Below are positions 10,197 through 18,913 of a DNA stretch of 64,000 bases, one piece after another. The stretch covers positions 124,001-188,000 of the forward strand of contig VHCJ01000002.1 of the NCBI GenBank assembly GCA_016871755.1, given 5' to 3'. The stretch comes from Verrucomicrobiota bacterium (GTDB lineage: Bacteria; Verrucomicrobiota; Verrucomicrobiia; Opitutales; Opitutaceae). How positions within the stretch are numbered: position 1 is the first letter of the stretch; each line of letters starts with the position of its first letter. A program made the position numbers and the translations under genes. The notes under the pieces are model-generated. The model was not told the origin of the DNA. It searched no databases and was given only the letters and a program-made list of their open reading frames with translations.

Positions 10197-11291
10197 ATGG
10201 CTGGACCGACGCTGCGCACCTTGGCCCGGCAACTCGGGCTCTCCCGCACCACCATTTCGGAGGCCCTCGGCGGCTCCCCGCGGGTCAAGGCCGAGACGGC
10301 GGCGAAGGTGAAGGCAGCAGCCGAGGCGGCGGGCTACGTCCGCAACCCGCTCACCGGTGCGGTCATGTCCCAGCTGCGCCGCTCCCGCAGCCAGCAGTTC
10401 CGCGGCGTGCTCGCGGCGCTCGAGATCGTGGATGAGGCCCACACCGCGCTCGCGCGCCGCTACAGCCGGGCCCTCATGTCCGGCATCTCGTCGCGCGCCG
10501 AGGAAATGGGCTTCACCGTCGAGCGCTTCACCCTGGGTCCGCAGGGCATCCGTCCCAACCGGCTCGACACCATCCTGTACACCCGCGGCATCCAGGGGCT
10601 GATCCTCCTGCCCGCCTCCGGATCCCCGGATCTCAGCGCGCTCAGTTGGGACCGCTACACCGCGGTCTACACGGATTACTTCATCGAGGCACCGCCGCTG
10701 CACTGCGTCTGCTGCGACCACTACCGTTCCATGGTCACGCTGATGGGCGAACTGCGCGCGCGCGGCTACCAGCGTCCGGGACTCTTCATGGACAACGCCC
10801 TGAGCGAGCGCCTGCAGTTCCGCTGGGAGGGGGCCTTCCTCGCGGTGCAGGACCATTCCCCGCCCCCCCGGCCCATCCCGGTCCTGCGCTCCCGCGCCCT
10901 CGGAGCCGAGGAATTCACCGCGTGGTTCCGCCAGCATCGGCTTGACGTGGTCATCGGCCACTTCCCCGAGGCGGTGAGGTGGATGGAGGCAGCGGGCGCA
11001 GCCCTCCCGGAAACGCACGGCTTCGTCTGCCTGAACGTCCTGCGAACGAACCACGACTGCACCAGCCTCGATCTCCAACCCGCGGAGATTGGCGCCCGCG
11101 CCACCGAACTCGTGGTCGGGCAACTGCTGCATCACGAGATGGGCGTGCCCGCCCGGCCGTCGCTGACCACGCTCCCGGCCCGGCTGATCGAGGGCCCGAC
11201 CCTGCGCCCGCGACCCAAGGAGGCCGCCGCCGGGTCTCCCTGGATCGGTCACACCGCCGCGGCCGCGCCGCCGGCCGCGCCGCGCCCGTGA
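10197..11291 (+). CDS. LacI-family transcriptional regulator
   Basis: A 364-residue regulator with an N-terminal LacI helix-turn-helix (TLRTLARQLGLSRTTISEAL, about residues 5-24, and the hinge AAEAAGYVRNPL) and a periplasmic-binding-protein-like effector domain (about 65-340). It probably senses a sugar released by the neighbouring PL26-like enzyme and controls both divergent transcripts. The 290-bp intergenic region contains a weak imperfect dyad (TTTAGCGTTGAAA near 10150-10162) and two GGCGCC hexamers (10172-10177, 10191-10196) that could be operators. The C-terminus is Pro/Ala-rich. Confidence 0.9.
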   Translation: MAGPTLRTLARQLGLSRTTISEALGGSPRVKAETAAKVKAAAEAAGYVRNPLTGAVMSQLRRSRSQQFRGVLAALEIVDEAHTALARRYSRALMSGISSRAEEMGFTVERFTLGPQGIRPNRLDTILYTRGIQGLILLPASGSPDLSALSWDRYTAVYTDYFIEAPPLHCVCCDHYRSMVTLMGELRARGYQRPGLFMDNALSERLQFRWEGAFLAVQDHSPPPRPIPVLRSRALGAEEFTAWFRQHRLDVVIGHFPEAVRWMEAAGAALPETHGFVCLNVLRTNHDCTSLDLQPAEIGARATELVVGQLLHHEMGVPARPSLTTLPARLIEGPTLRPRPKEAAAGSPWIGHTAAAAPPAAPRP

Positions 11292-11337
11292 TGTCCGGCG
11301 CCCGGGGCGACCCGACGCGTCCTTCGCCCCTGAGCCG

Positions 11338-12072
11338 ATGCAACCGATCGTGAGCACCCTCCTCCGCGCCACCACCGTTGCCGTCCTGGCCGGCCTCGCG
11401 GCGCTCGCCGCCGCTCCGGCCACGGTCCTTCACCGGGATGACTTCCGCGGGGACCTGCGGCAGTGGGTGGTGGAACAGCAACCGGGCGGCCGCGTCGTCG
11501 TGGAGTCCGGACGACTCGTGATCGCGGACTCCGGCGGGGCCACGGTGTGGTTCCGCACCGCGTTGGTCGCGCCGGTAATCATCCGCTACGACGTGATCGT
11601 TTCGTCCGCGGCACGCGTCTCCGACCTGAACTGCTTCTGGATGGCCACCCACGCGGCGGATCCGCGGGACCTGTTCGCAGCAGACCGCCCGCGCTCGGGG
11701 CGATTTTCCGACTACGACGGGCTGCGCACCTACTACGTCGGCTACGGTGGAAACAACAACACCACCACGCGTTTCCGCCGCTACGATGGCTCCGGCGCGC
11801 GGCCCCTCGCCCCGGAACACGATCTCCGCCGCGCCGACGTCCTGCTCCGCCCGGACCACCGTTACCGCATCGAGCTCCGCGCACTGGCCGGAGGACTGGT
11901 CCAGTTCTGGCGCGACGGCGAGAAGATCTTCGACGTCACGGATCCTGAGCCTCTGACCCGCGGCTGGTTCGGTTTCCGCACGGTCAACAGCCGTCTGGAA
12001 ATCTCCGCCTTCGAGGTCCTGAGCGGGGAGCCTGACCCGGAGTCATTGACCAGCGCGCCCCCGGGGCGGTGA
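11338..12072 (+). CDS. Exported concanavalin/LamG-like protein (DUF6250/DUF1961-like)
   Basis: A 244-residue protein with a signal peptide (hydrophobic residues about 9-26, AAAPA cleavage region) and a single predicted beta-sandwich. Features typical of this carbohydrate-associated family are DLNCFWMAT, YYVGYGGNNNTTTRFRRYDG and GWFGFRTVNSRLEISAFEVL at the C-terminus. Such proteins sit in polysaccharide-utilisation loci; binding or lytic activity is unproven. It follows the LacI gene by 46 bp and is probably cotranscribed with it. Family assignment is from memory of the pattern, not from a search. Confidence 0.65.
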   Translation: MQPIVSTLLRATTVAVLAGLAALAAAPATVLHRDDFRGDLRQWVVEQQPGGRVVVESGRLVIADSGGATVWFRTALVAPVIIRYDVIVSSAARVSDLNCFWMATHAADPRDLFAADRPRSGRFSDYDGLRTYYVGYGGNNNTTTRFRRYDGSGARPLAPEHDLRRADVLLRPDHRYRIELRALAGGLVQFWRDGEKIFDVTDPEPLTRGWFGFRTVNSRLEISAFEVLSGEPDPESLTSAPPGR

Positions 12073-12100
12073 TCCTTCGCGGTCCTGACGCCCACCCCGA

Positions 12101-13081
12101 CTAGAAGTCGAACTGGTCGATGTTGTCGCGGTTGAACAGGAACGGCTTTCCGAGAAGGATGTTGTCGCCCTCGATGCGGAACTCGCCCAACGAGCCGGCC
12201 TTGAACGTGGAGGCTCCCGCCTTGAGTTCGCCCTTGGCGAGCGCCACCGCCGCCTGGACGGTGAGGTAGCCGAGATCCTCGGTCTTCCAGAGGATCACCG
12301 TGTCGGTCACTCCCTCCTTCACATAACGACGGTTCTCATTGGGCAGCCCGAGTCCGATCACGCGCACCGCCCCCTTCTTGCCGGCCTGCTTCACCGCCTC
12401 GGCGGCGCCAGGGACGGCGGGTGAGCAGATGGCCATGATCAGGCGCAGCTTCGGATGCGCGCTCATCAGCGCGGTGGCCTCGGACTGCGCACGGTCCTTG
12501 AGATCGTCGCACGGGCGCACCGCGACCAGCTTCATGCCGGGGTGCCTCTCCTGCCGACGACGCTCGATCTCGCGCTGCCACTCGCGCTGGTTCCCGGCGG
12601 TCAGCGTGGCACAGATGATCGCAAACTCCCCTTCGCCGCCGCAAAGCCGGGCGGCCTCGTCCATCAACGCCTCACCGATCCCCTGGGGCGTCGCTTGGTT
12701 GACGAAGAAACTCCGGGCGTCGGGCATCGCGTCGGCATCGAACGTGACCACCTTGATGCCCTCGCGGCGGGCCTTGCGCAGCGCCGTGGAGATGCCCTCG
12801 CGGTTCTCGGCGGCGACGGCGATGACGTCCACGCCGAGGGTGATCCAGTTCTCGACGATTTCGTTCTGCTTCGCGGCATTGCTGTCGACCGGGCCTTCGA
12901 AGAGCAATTCGACCCCGAGGTCGCGGGCCGCGCGCTCCGACCCCGCCTTGCAGGAAATGAAGTAGGCGTTGCCCTTGGACTTGGGCAGCAGCGCCACGAG
13001 GAGCTTGGAGTCGGGGGCGCTCCAACCGAGGGACGAAGCGAGGCTGAGGAGGAGGCAGGAGACAACGAAACTACGGGTCAT
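12101..13081 (-). CDS. Sugar ABC transporter substrate-binding protein (RhaS/LsrB-like)
   Basis: A 326-residue periplasmic sugar-binding protein. Start ATG 13079-13081 gives a clean signal peptide (VVSCLLLSLASSLGWSA); the upstream in-frame extension is discarded. Body motifs LLVALLPKSKGNAYF, GVDVIAVAAENREGI and VTFDADAMPDARSFFVNQ are type I periplasmic-binding-protein features. The C-terminus ILWKTEDLGYLTVQAA and FLFNRDNIDQFDF resembles rhamnose (RhaS) and autoinducer-2 (LsrB) binders. It is the last gene of the leftward importer operon. Rhamnose is the favoured ligand because of the adjacent PL26-like enzyme, by inference only. Confidence 0.88.
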   Translation of the reverse strand: MTRSFVVSCLLLSLASSLGWSAPDSKLLVALLPKSKGNAYFISCKAGSERAARDLGVELLFEGPVDSNAAKQNEIVENWITLGVDVIAVAAENREGISTALRKARREGIKVVTFDADAMPDARSFFVNQATPQGIGEALMDEAARLCGGEGEFAIICATLTAGNQREWQREIERRRQERHPGMKLVAVRPCDDLKDRAQSEATALMSAHPKLRLIMAICSPAVPGAAEAVKQAGKKGAVRVIGLGLPNENRRYVKEGVTDTVILWKTEDLGYLTVQAAVALAKGELKAGASTFKAGSLGEFRIEGDNILLGKPFLFNRDNIDQFDF

Positions 13082-13157
13082 GGTGCGAAAGCGCCCGGGA
13101 TCACCACGGCCCCGGGTCGGCGACACTTCAAGCCGCGCCCCCGCTGGCGCGCAAGCG

Positions 13158-14213
13158 CTATCCCGTGACAGACGAGAGGCGCAGGCGCTCGGCCAGCTTG
13201 CCCGCCGCCAGCGCCGCGAGGAGCAGCGCGCCCGTCAGGAGGCCGGCCAGTTCCTCGGCCGCGTTCAAGCGCATCACCACCGGCAGGGTCGCGAGGCCAT
13301 TCTTCAGCACCGCGATCGCCGCCACGCCCAGCAACGTGCCCGTCACCGTACCACGGCCGCCGAAGATGCTCGTCCCGCCAAGCACGACCGCCGTGATCGC
13401 GAACAACTCGTAGCCCAGCCCGGCGTCCGCCTTCGCCTGTCCGAGCCGCGACGTGTAGATCAGCGCCGCCAGCGCCGCGATCACGCCCGCCGCGACGTAC
13501 GCGGCCGTCAGTTGCCCGCGCACGCCGATCCCGGCAAAGCGCGCGCCCTCCGGTGCGAACCCGATCACGCGGCACGCGCGTCCCGCAACGGTGCGGTGAA
13601 TCCAGATCCACACCGACACGGCGACGGCGAGGAAAAGCCACGCCTGCACCGGGAGACCGCCCCAGCGTCCCTGCCCGAGGACGAGGAAGCCCGCCGGAAA
13701 GTCGCTGTACGTAACCGAACCGCGCGTGAAGGCCTCGGCCAATCCCCGAAAAAGCGAGTACGTCCCGAGCGTGACGATCAGCGGCGGGAGTCGGAGTTGG
13801 CAGATCAACCCCGCATTGAGGCCACCGGCCACGGCCCCGACCACCAGCGTCAGGGCGGCGGCGACCGGCAGGGGCAGGCCGAGCGCGTGCGTGAGTCCTC
13901 CGAAGACGACTGCGCACAGCCCGAGCAGCGAACCCACGGACAGGTCGATGCCACCGGTGAGGATGACCGGCGTGAGGGCCAGTGCCAGCAGCCCGATCTC
14001 GCAGGAATGACGCAGGATGTCGAACTGACGGTCGAGCGTGCCGAAGCCCACCGTGACACCGCGACGGTTCACGCTCGTGCCGAAGTGGTAGAAGAGCAGC
14101 CACTCGACCACGAGCACGAGCAGGAGCAGGACCTCGTAGCGGAGCAGCCAGCGACGCCACGACGGGCCCGCCGCCGCACCGGGGGCCGGGGGGTGGGCCG
14201 GCTCAGCGCGCAT
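13158..14213 (-). CDS. Sugar ABC transporter permease (RbsC/RhaP-like), second permease
   Basis: A 351-residue inner-membrane permease of the BPD_transp_2 family with about 8-10 hydrophobic segments. Family signatures are GGIDLSVGSLLGLCAVVFG, LPPLIVTLGTYSLFRGLAE and GGTSIFGGRGTVTGTLLGV. Its ATG overlaps the end of the other permease by 11 nt, so the two are probably coupled and form a heterodimeric channel. A proline-rich N-terminal tail of about 20 residues precedes the first transmembrane helix. Confidence 0.92.
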   Translation of the reverse strand: MRAEPAHPPAPGAAAGPSWRRWLLRYEVLLLLVLVVEWLLFYHFGTSVNRRGVTVGFGTLDRQFDILRHSCEIGLLALALTPVILTGGIDLSVGSLLGLCAVVFGGLTHALGLPLPVAAALTLVVGAVAGGLNAGLICQLRLPPLIVTLGTYSLFRGLAEAFTRGSVTYSDFPAGFLVLGQGRWGGLPVQAWLFLAVAVSVWIWIHRTVAGRACRVIGFAPEGARFAGIGVRGQLTAAYVAAGVIAALAALIYTSRLGQAKADAGLGYELFAITAVVLGGTSIFGGRGTVTGTLLGVAAIAVLKNGLATLPVVMRLNAAEELAGLLTGALLLAALAAGKLAERLRLSSVTG

Positions 14214-15135
14214 GGTTCCTCCTCCGCCGGAGTCCCTCGACCATGACGGCCGCGAGAATGATCAGGCCCTGAATCGCCTTCTCCCAGTACGCATCGATGT
14301 GCAGGTGCACCATCGCCGGCGAAATGCACGCCAGCAGCAGCAGGCCGGCAAGCACGCCCCACACGGTGCCACGTCCACCGGAAATCGCGACGCCGCCAAC
14401 CACGGCCGCCGCGATGGCCTTCAATTCCAGCCCGCTGCCGGTCAGCGGCTGCACCTGCGGCGACTGCACGACATTCATCATCGCGGCAATGCCGGTGAGC
14501 GCGCCCATCAGCACGAAGGTCCCAAGCGTCACCGCCCGCGGTCGGATGCCAGCCAGCCGGGCCGCCTCCGCATCACTTCCCACGGCATAAAGCCAGCGGC
14601 CCGCCGCGAGGTGGCGCAGTCCCCACGCGAGGACCGCCACGAGGCCCACGGCGCCGCCCACCAGCAGCCACTGACCCTGCGACTGCGACAGCCCAAGCCA
14701 TTGGATGCGTTCCGGCAAATTCACGAACTCCCCCTGGCGCACCAGGTTCAAGCACTGACGCAAGGCCACGAGCGTGGCCAGCGTGACCACGATCGAGGGC
14801 AGCCCGAGCCATGCCACGAGCAGCCCGTTGACGAGGCCGAGCGATCCGCCGATCAGCACCGCCACCGGCACGACCGCGGCGAGCGGCCAACCCGCGGCCG
14901 CCAGCAGTCCGGCGATCACGCTGCAAACGGAGAACTGGGAGCCGACGGAAATGTCGATCTGGCGGACGATGATGACCATCGCCACGCCGCACGCCACGAC
15001 CAGCGAGGGGGCCTCGCGGGCGAGCAGCGAGAGCAGCGGCTGCAACTGGAAGAACGCCGGCGCCCGCCAGGCGAGGTAGGCCAGCAGGAGCGCCAGCACG
15101 CCGACGACCGACCACTCGCGGATCCAGCGGTTCAT
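14203..15135 (-). CDS. Sugar ABC transporter permease (RbsC/RhaP-like), first permease
   Basis: A 310-residue permease with RQIDISVGSQFSVCSVIAG, LGLPSIVVTLATLVALR and GGVAISGGRGTVWGVLAGL, the same family as its neighbour. ATG 15133-15135 is chosen because it overlaps the ATPase stop by 4 nt (ATGA) and starts the first membrane helix. The 144-codon in-frame extension upstream lies inside the ATPase gene and is an artefact. The two non-identical permeases match the RhaPQ or LsrCD arrangement. Confidence 0.92.
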   Translation of the reverse strand: MNRWIREWSVVGVLALLLAYLAWRAPAFFQLQPLLSLLAREAPSLVVACGVAMVIIVRQIDISVGSQFSVCSVIAGLLAAAGWPLAAVVPVAVLIGGSLGLVNGLLVAWLGLPSIVVTLATLVALRQCLNLVRQGEFVNLPERIQWLGLSQSQGQWLLVGGAVGLVAVLAWGLRHLAAGRWLYAVGSDAEAARLAGIRPRAVTLGTFVLMGALTGIAAMMNVVQSPQVQPLTGSGLELKAIAAAVVGGVAISGGRGTVWGVLAGLLLLACISPAMVHLHIDAYWEKAIQGLIILAAVMVEGLRRRRNHAR

Positions 15136-16643
15136 GCAGCGGTTCCCTCCACTGGCTGCCCCAACGCGGCACTCATCACCTGCGTCGCGCCCGCCCCGCC
15201 GGGCAACTCGGCCGCGAGCTCGCCGCCACGCATCACCCCGATGCGATCGCTCATGCCCAAGATTTCGGGAAGGTCGCTCGAAATCAGCACCACCGCCATG
15301 CCCTCCGCCGCGAAGCGGCGCACCAGTCGGTGAATCTCGCTCTTCGCCCCGACATCCACGCCTTGCGTCGGCTCGTCGAGCAACAGCACGCGCGGCCGTG
15401 TCGCGAGCCAGCGCGCGAGCGCCACTTTCTGCTGATTTCCTCCGCTGAGGTTTGCGGTGGCCGTTTCCGTGTCCGGCGTGCGAATCGCCAGCGCCCGCAC
15501 GAACTCCCGCGCCTCGCTCCGCTCCCGGTCGCGGCGCAACCAGCCCAGCGGGAAGAGTCGTCGCCAAGCCGCGAGCGAAACGTTCTGTTCGATCGGCAAC
15601 TCCAGCACCACGCCGTGCCGGCGCCGATCCTCGGGCACGTACGCGATGCCGTGCGCGATCGCCGCCTGCGGCGACCCGATGGTGACCCGCTCCCCGTCGA
15701 TCCAGAGTTCACCCGCATCCGCCGGCGTGAGCCCGAAGAGCGTGCGCGCCAGTTCCGTCCGACCCGCACCGACCAGCCCCGCCAGACCGTAGACCTCTCC
15801 GGCGCGCACCTCGAAACTCACCGGGCGGCCCCCTGCCGACCGGCAGCACAGCCCGCGCAACGCCAGCCGCACCGCCCCGGGGGCCGACTCTGACGGTGGA
15901 TAGAGCTGCGCGACGTCCCGTCCCACCATCAGCCGGATGAGTGTCGCCTCGTCCACCTCGGCCCGCAGCCGCGAAGCCACCGATTGACCATCCCGGAGAA
16001 CCGTCACCCGATCGGCGAGCGCGAGGATTTCCTCCAATCGATGGGAAATGTAGATCACCGCCACCCCTTCGCGACGCAGCGCGTTCACGATGCCGAACAG
16101 GCGCTCCTGCTCCCGACGCGTCAGCGAAGCCGTCGGCTCGTCCATGATCACCACGCGCGCCCCGGCTCCGATGGCCGAGGCAATCTCCACGAGCTGCTGC
16201 TCCGGCATCGACAGGGTCCCGACTTCCCGCCCGGGATCGATCTCCGCCCCGATCCGCGCCAGCAACGCGAGCGCGACGCGGTGCCGCTCCGCCCACGCCA
16301 CCCGCCGCCATCCCGCCGCCGGTTCCAGACGCAGCGCGAGGTTCTCGGCGACGCTCAATTCCGGGAACAGGGCCGGTTGCTGGTAGATGCACGCGATGCC
16401 GCGGCGGCGCGCCAACGCTGGGTCCAGCCGCTCCAGCGTCTCACCCGCCAGTTCGATCACTCCCGAATCCGGCGCATGCGCTCCGGTCGCCACCTTGATC
16501 AGCGTCGACTTCCCCGCGCCGTTCTCACCCAGCAGCGCGTGGACCTCCCCCGCCCGCACCTCGAGGTCGACACCCCGGAGGGCCCGCACGGCCCCAAAGG
16601 ACTTCGTGATCCGGCGAAAGGCGAGAAGCGGGCGTTCAGACAT
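15132..16643 (-). CDS. Sugar ABC transporter ATP-binding protein (double ABC domain)
   Basis: A 503-residue ATPase with two ABC cassettes in one chain, as in RbsA/MglA/RhaT. The first has Walker A GENGAGKST (about 38-46), an LSMPEQQ-type signature and VVIMDEPTASLT. The second has the usual degenerate P-loop GLVGAGRTEL, the signature LSGGNQQK and VLLLDEPTQGVDVGAKSEI. It is the first gene of the importer operon (ATPase, permease, permease, binding protein); its leader shows no Shine-Dalgarno. Upstream lies a 639-bp gene-free region before tRNA-Tyr. Confidence 0.94.
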   Translation of the reverse strand: MSERPLLAFRRITKSFGAVRALRGVDLEVRAGEVHALLGENGAGKSTLIKVATGAHAPDSGVIELAGETLERLDPALARRRGIACIYQQPALFPELSVAENLALRLEPAAGWRRVAWAERHRVALALLARIGAEIDPGREVGTLSMPEQQLVEIASAIGAGARVVIMDEPTASLTRREQERLFGIVNALRREGVAVIYISHRLEEILALADRVTVLRDGQSVASRLRAEVDEATLIRLMVGRDVAQLYPPSESAPGAVRLALRGLCCRSAGGRPVSFEVRAGEVYGLAGLVGAGRTELARTLFGLTPADAGELWIDGERVTIGSPQAAIAHGIAYVPEDRRRHGVVLELPIEQNVSLAAWRRLFPLGWLRRDRERSEAREFVRALAIRTPDTETATANLSGGNQQKVALARWLATRPRVLLLDEPTQGVDVGAKSEIHRLVRRFAAEGMAVVLISSDLPEILGMSDRIGVMRGGELAAELPGGAGATQVMSAALGQPVEGTAA

Positions 16644-16761
16644 CGGATCGGAGCGGGCGTAAACCGCCGATCATGGCGACGGATTCAGCGGGACCGATCA
16701 ACGCAAAAACCCCAGCCAGCCGTCACGTCCCCGACGTTTCGCAACGGTGGCGATGGTTTCA

Positions 16762-16985
16762 TGGCTCGCGGTTCGAGGTTCGCGGTTTGTGGCTTGTGGT
16801 TCTCGGCTCACGGCGTGCGGTCCGCAGCTAACGGCCTGCGGTTTGGAGCTCACGGCGTGCGGTCCGCGGCTCACAGCTTGCGGTTTGGAGTTCACGACGT
16901 GCGGTCCGCAGGTCGAGGTTCGCGGCGTGTGGCCCTGGGGCTCACGGCGTGTGGCGTGCGGTCCGTGGCCGATGGCTCACAGCTC
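16762..16985. repeat. Degenerate 21-bp tandem repeat array
   Basis: At least seven back-to-back units of about 21 bp, such as AGCTCACGGCGTGCGGTCCGC, alternate with a variant ending GCGGTTTGG, giving a 42-bp higher-order period. The middle (about 16803-16910) is the most regular and the flanks decay. The minus strand could encode a heptad-like peptide (PQAVSCG/PHAVSSK), but coding is not supported. The period matches seven codons or two helical turns. There are no unique spacers, so it is not CRISPR. Confidence 0.85.
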
Positions 16986-17083
16986 TTAAAGCGTTGCTCC
17001 CGGTTCACGGTTCGCGGCCGGTGGTTCGTCGGCTCCGCGACCCGGCATCTCAGGATGGCGGGAGGCTTGATAGAAAGGGGTGC

Positions 17084-17134
17084 AAGGGGAAGGAGCGAAG
17101 CTCCTTCCCCTTTCGGCCGAGGCCGGCCTCGGCC
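17084..17134. repeat. Two adjacent perfect palindromes (REP-like or terminator)
   Basis: A perfect 13-bp stem (AAGGGGAAGGAGC, 17084-17096, paired with 17100-17112) has a 3-nt loop GAA. Two bases later comes a perfect 20-bp palindrome (GGCCGAGGCC and its mirror, 17115-17134). No gene overlaps them. The first hairpin is followed by TTT only, so intrinsic termination is doubtful; a mobile REP/MITE-like element is an alternative. Confidence 0.8.
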
Positions 17135-17282
17135 AAACGGCTCGACCCGCACCGCCACCGGCGAGGCGCTCGAGGCCTTCCGAGCTGTTTCAAGTTAATG
17201 ACGCGAAGCCCCGGACGTTTCGGGTCGCGAGAGAAAATCCTTGCGCCGGACGGCCCATCCTTTGTTCTGACGCGTTCCGGTC

Positions 17283-17369
17283 GGTAGGATACTCAAGTGG
17301 CCAACGAGGAGAGACTGTAAATCTCTTGGGCTTCGCCCTTCCCTGGTTCGAATCCAGGTCCTACCACCA
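17283..17369 (+). tRNA. tRNA-Tyr (anticodon GTA)
   Basis: Type II tRNA. The acceptor stem GGTAGGA (17283-17289) pairs with TCCTACC (17359-17365), then the discriminator A and an encoded CCA (17367-17369). The anticodon stem AGAGA/TCTCT encloses CTGTAAA with GTA at 17317-17319. A long variable arm (GGGC-TTC-GCCC) and the T arm CCTGG-TTCGAAT-CCAGG are present. It is a single tRNA with no neighbouring tRNA genes. Confidence 0.97.
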
Positions 17370-17450
17370 CTTTCCAGGGCTCCAGCAAAGGTGCGCGATG
17401 GGCGCACGACAGTTGCGGCGGGAGCCGTTCCGCGTTGAATTGGCCGGGAG

Positions 17451-18893
17451 ATGCCAACGCTGCCCTCCGGCGCCTGGGACGTCCTGTCCACCAGCATCAC
17501 CCCCTACCTGTTCACCATCGGGGGGTTCATCCTCGCCGTTTTCGCGATCGCCCGCCTGCTGAATGAACGACGCCAGCCAAGCAACACGCTCGCCTGGCTG
17601 CTCGTGATCGTGCTGCTTCCCTACGTCGGCGTGCCGCTGTACCTGCTGATCGGCCGCCGCAAGCTCCAGCGGGTCGCGCGGCGCCGCTCCCACATCGCCG
17701 CCACGCGCCGGGTGGTCCGCCAGACTCCGGTGCTCCCGCCGCCGTGCCTGACCGCGCAGACGATCAACCGAACCGGTGCCGGCGTCGTCACCGGCGGCAA
17801 CCAGGTGGAGTTCATCACCGACGGGGAACAGGCCTTCCGGGTCTTCCTCGACCTCATCCGGGCATCCCGCCGCGAGATCCACATCACGACGTTCATCCTC
17901 AGCCGCGATGCCACCGGACGTCAGTTGGTGGACGCGCTGGCCGAGCGCGCGCGTGCCGGCGTCAAGGTCCGCCTGCTCCTCGACGGTGTGGGAAGCCTCT
18001 TCGCCAGCTTCGGCTTCTGTCGCGCGCTGCGCGAGGTCGGCGGCGAGGTTGTCCGCTTCCTTCCCGTTCTCCCGCTGACCAGCCGCGGCTACGCAAATCT
18101 CCGCAATCACCGGAAGATCGCGGTCTTCGACCGCACCACCGCGGTGATCGGGGGGCACAACCTCGCGCAGCTGTACATGGGACCCAAGCCCTGGCGCAAG
18201 CGCTTCGCCGATTTCGGCGCCATCCTCCGCGGGCCGGCGGTTCTGGAACTGAACGACGTGTTCCTGACTGACTGGTGCTTCGCCTCGCGACAGTCCTACA
18301 GCGCCCTGCAGGAACGCACCACGGAACCGCCCCCGCCGCCGGCGGGAGACAGCATCCTGCAGGTCGTGCCGAGCGGTCCGGACCTTGAGGGCGATCCCCT
18401 CTACGATGGCGTGCTCTCCATGATCCAGGAAGCGGAGGCCAGCATCTGGATCGTCACCCCGTACTTCATCCCGGATGAGGTGCTGCAGCGTTCCCTCATC
18501 GTCAAGGCCCGCGCCGGATGCGACGTCACCTTGATCGTCCCGGCGCGCTCCAATCATCCCATCACCGACTTTGCGCGGCGTCATTACCTGCGCGAACTGC
18601 AGAAGGCCGGTGCCCGGGTCCTGCTCTTCCAGCCAGGCATGCTGCACAGCAAGGGCGTGATCATCGACTACCGCATCGGGCTCCTCGGGAGCGCCAACTT
18701 CGACTTGCGCAGCCTGTTCCTCAACTTCGAGATCAGTGTGCTCGCCTACTCACCCGCCGACGTCGCCGGCATGCGCAACTGGGCCCGGGGTTTGATGGAG
18801 CGGTGCCGCCCGGCCCCGCAGGACCGGCGTCGCGAACGTCCGTTCCGCACGATGGCCGAGGATCTCAGCCGGTTGCTCGCACCGCTGCTCTGA
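17451..18893 (+). CDS. cls: Cardiolipin synthase
   Basis: A 480-residue phospholipase-D-superfamily enzyme making cardiolipin from phosphatidylglycerol at the inner membrane. Two N-terminal membrane helices (about 17-37 and 47-67, ending LYLLIGRRK) precede two PLD domains, each with an HKD motif: HRKIAVFD with IGGHN, and HSKGVIID with LGSANFD. Length and order fit bacterial ClsA. The ATG follows GGGAG without the usual spacer. It converges on cysN with only 20 bp between stops. Confidence 0.94.
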   Translation: MPTLPSGAWDVLSTSITPYLFTIGGFILAVFAIARLLNERRQPSNTLAWLLVIVLLPYVGVPLYLLIGRRKLQRVARRRSHIAATRRVVRQTPVLPPPCLTAQTINRTGAGVVTGGNQVEFITDGEQAFRVFLDLIRASRREIHITTFILSRDATGRQLVDALAERARAGVKVRLLLDGVGSLFASFGFCRALREVGGEVVRFLPVLPLTSRGYANLRNHRKIAVFDRTTAVIGGHNLAQLYMGPKPWRKRFADFGAILRGPAVLELNDVFLTDWCFASRQSYSALQERTTEPPPPPAGDSILQVVPSGPDLEGDPLYDGVLSMIQEAEASIWIVTPYFIPDEVLQRSLIVKARAGCDVTLIVPARSNHPITDFARRHYLRELQKAGARVLLFQPGMLHSKGVIIDYRIGLLGSANFDLRSLFLNFEISVLAYSPADVAGMRNWARGLMERCRPAPQDRRRERPFRTMAEDLSRLLAPLL

Positions 18894-18913
18894 GCCGTGA
18901 GGAGCAGCGGTCC

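Noticed and set aside
9903-11423. A 506-codon minus-strand frame opposite the LacI gene
   Set aside because: No family motifs; the LacI HTH and effector domain on the plus strand are clear.
16698-16895. A 65-residue minus-strand repeat peptide
   Set aside because: It simply reflects the 21-bp tandem repeat; no start context or homologous family is seen.
16762-16985. Possible CRISPR array
   Set aside because: Units are contiguous and degenerate with no unique spacers, and there are no cas genes.
17086-17369. tRNA-Tyr as an integration site for a mobile element
   Set aside because: No integrase, no duplicated tRNA 3' end and no change in gene content around it.
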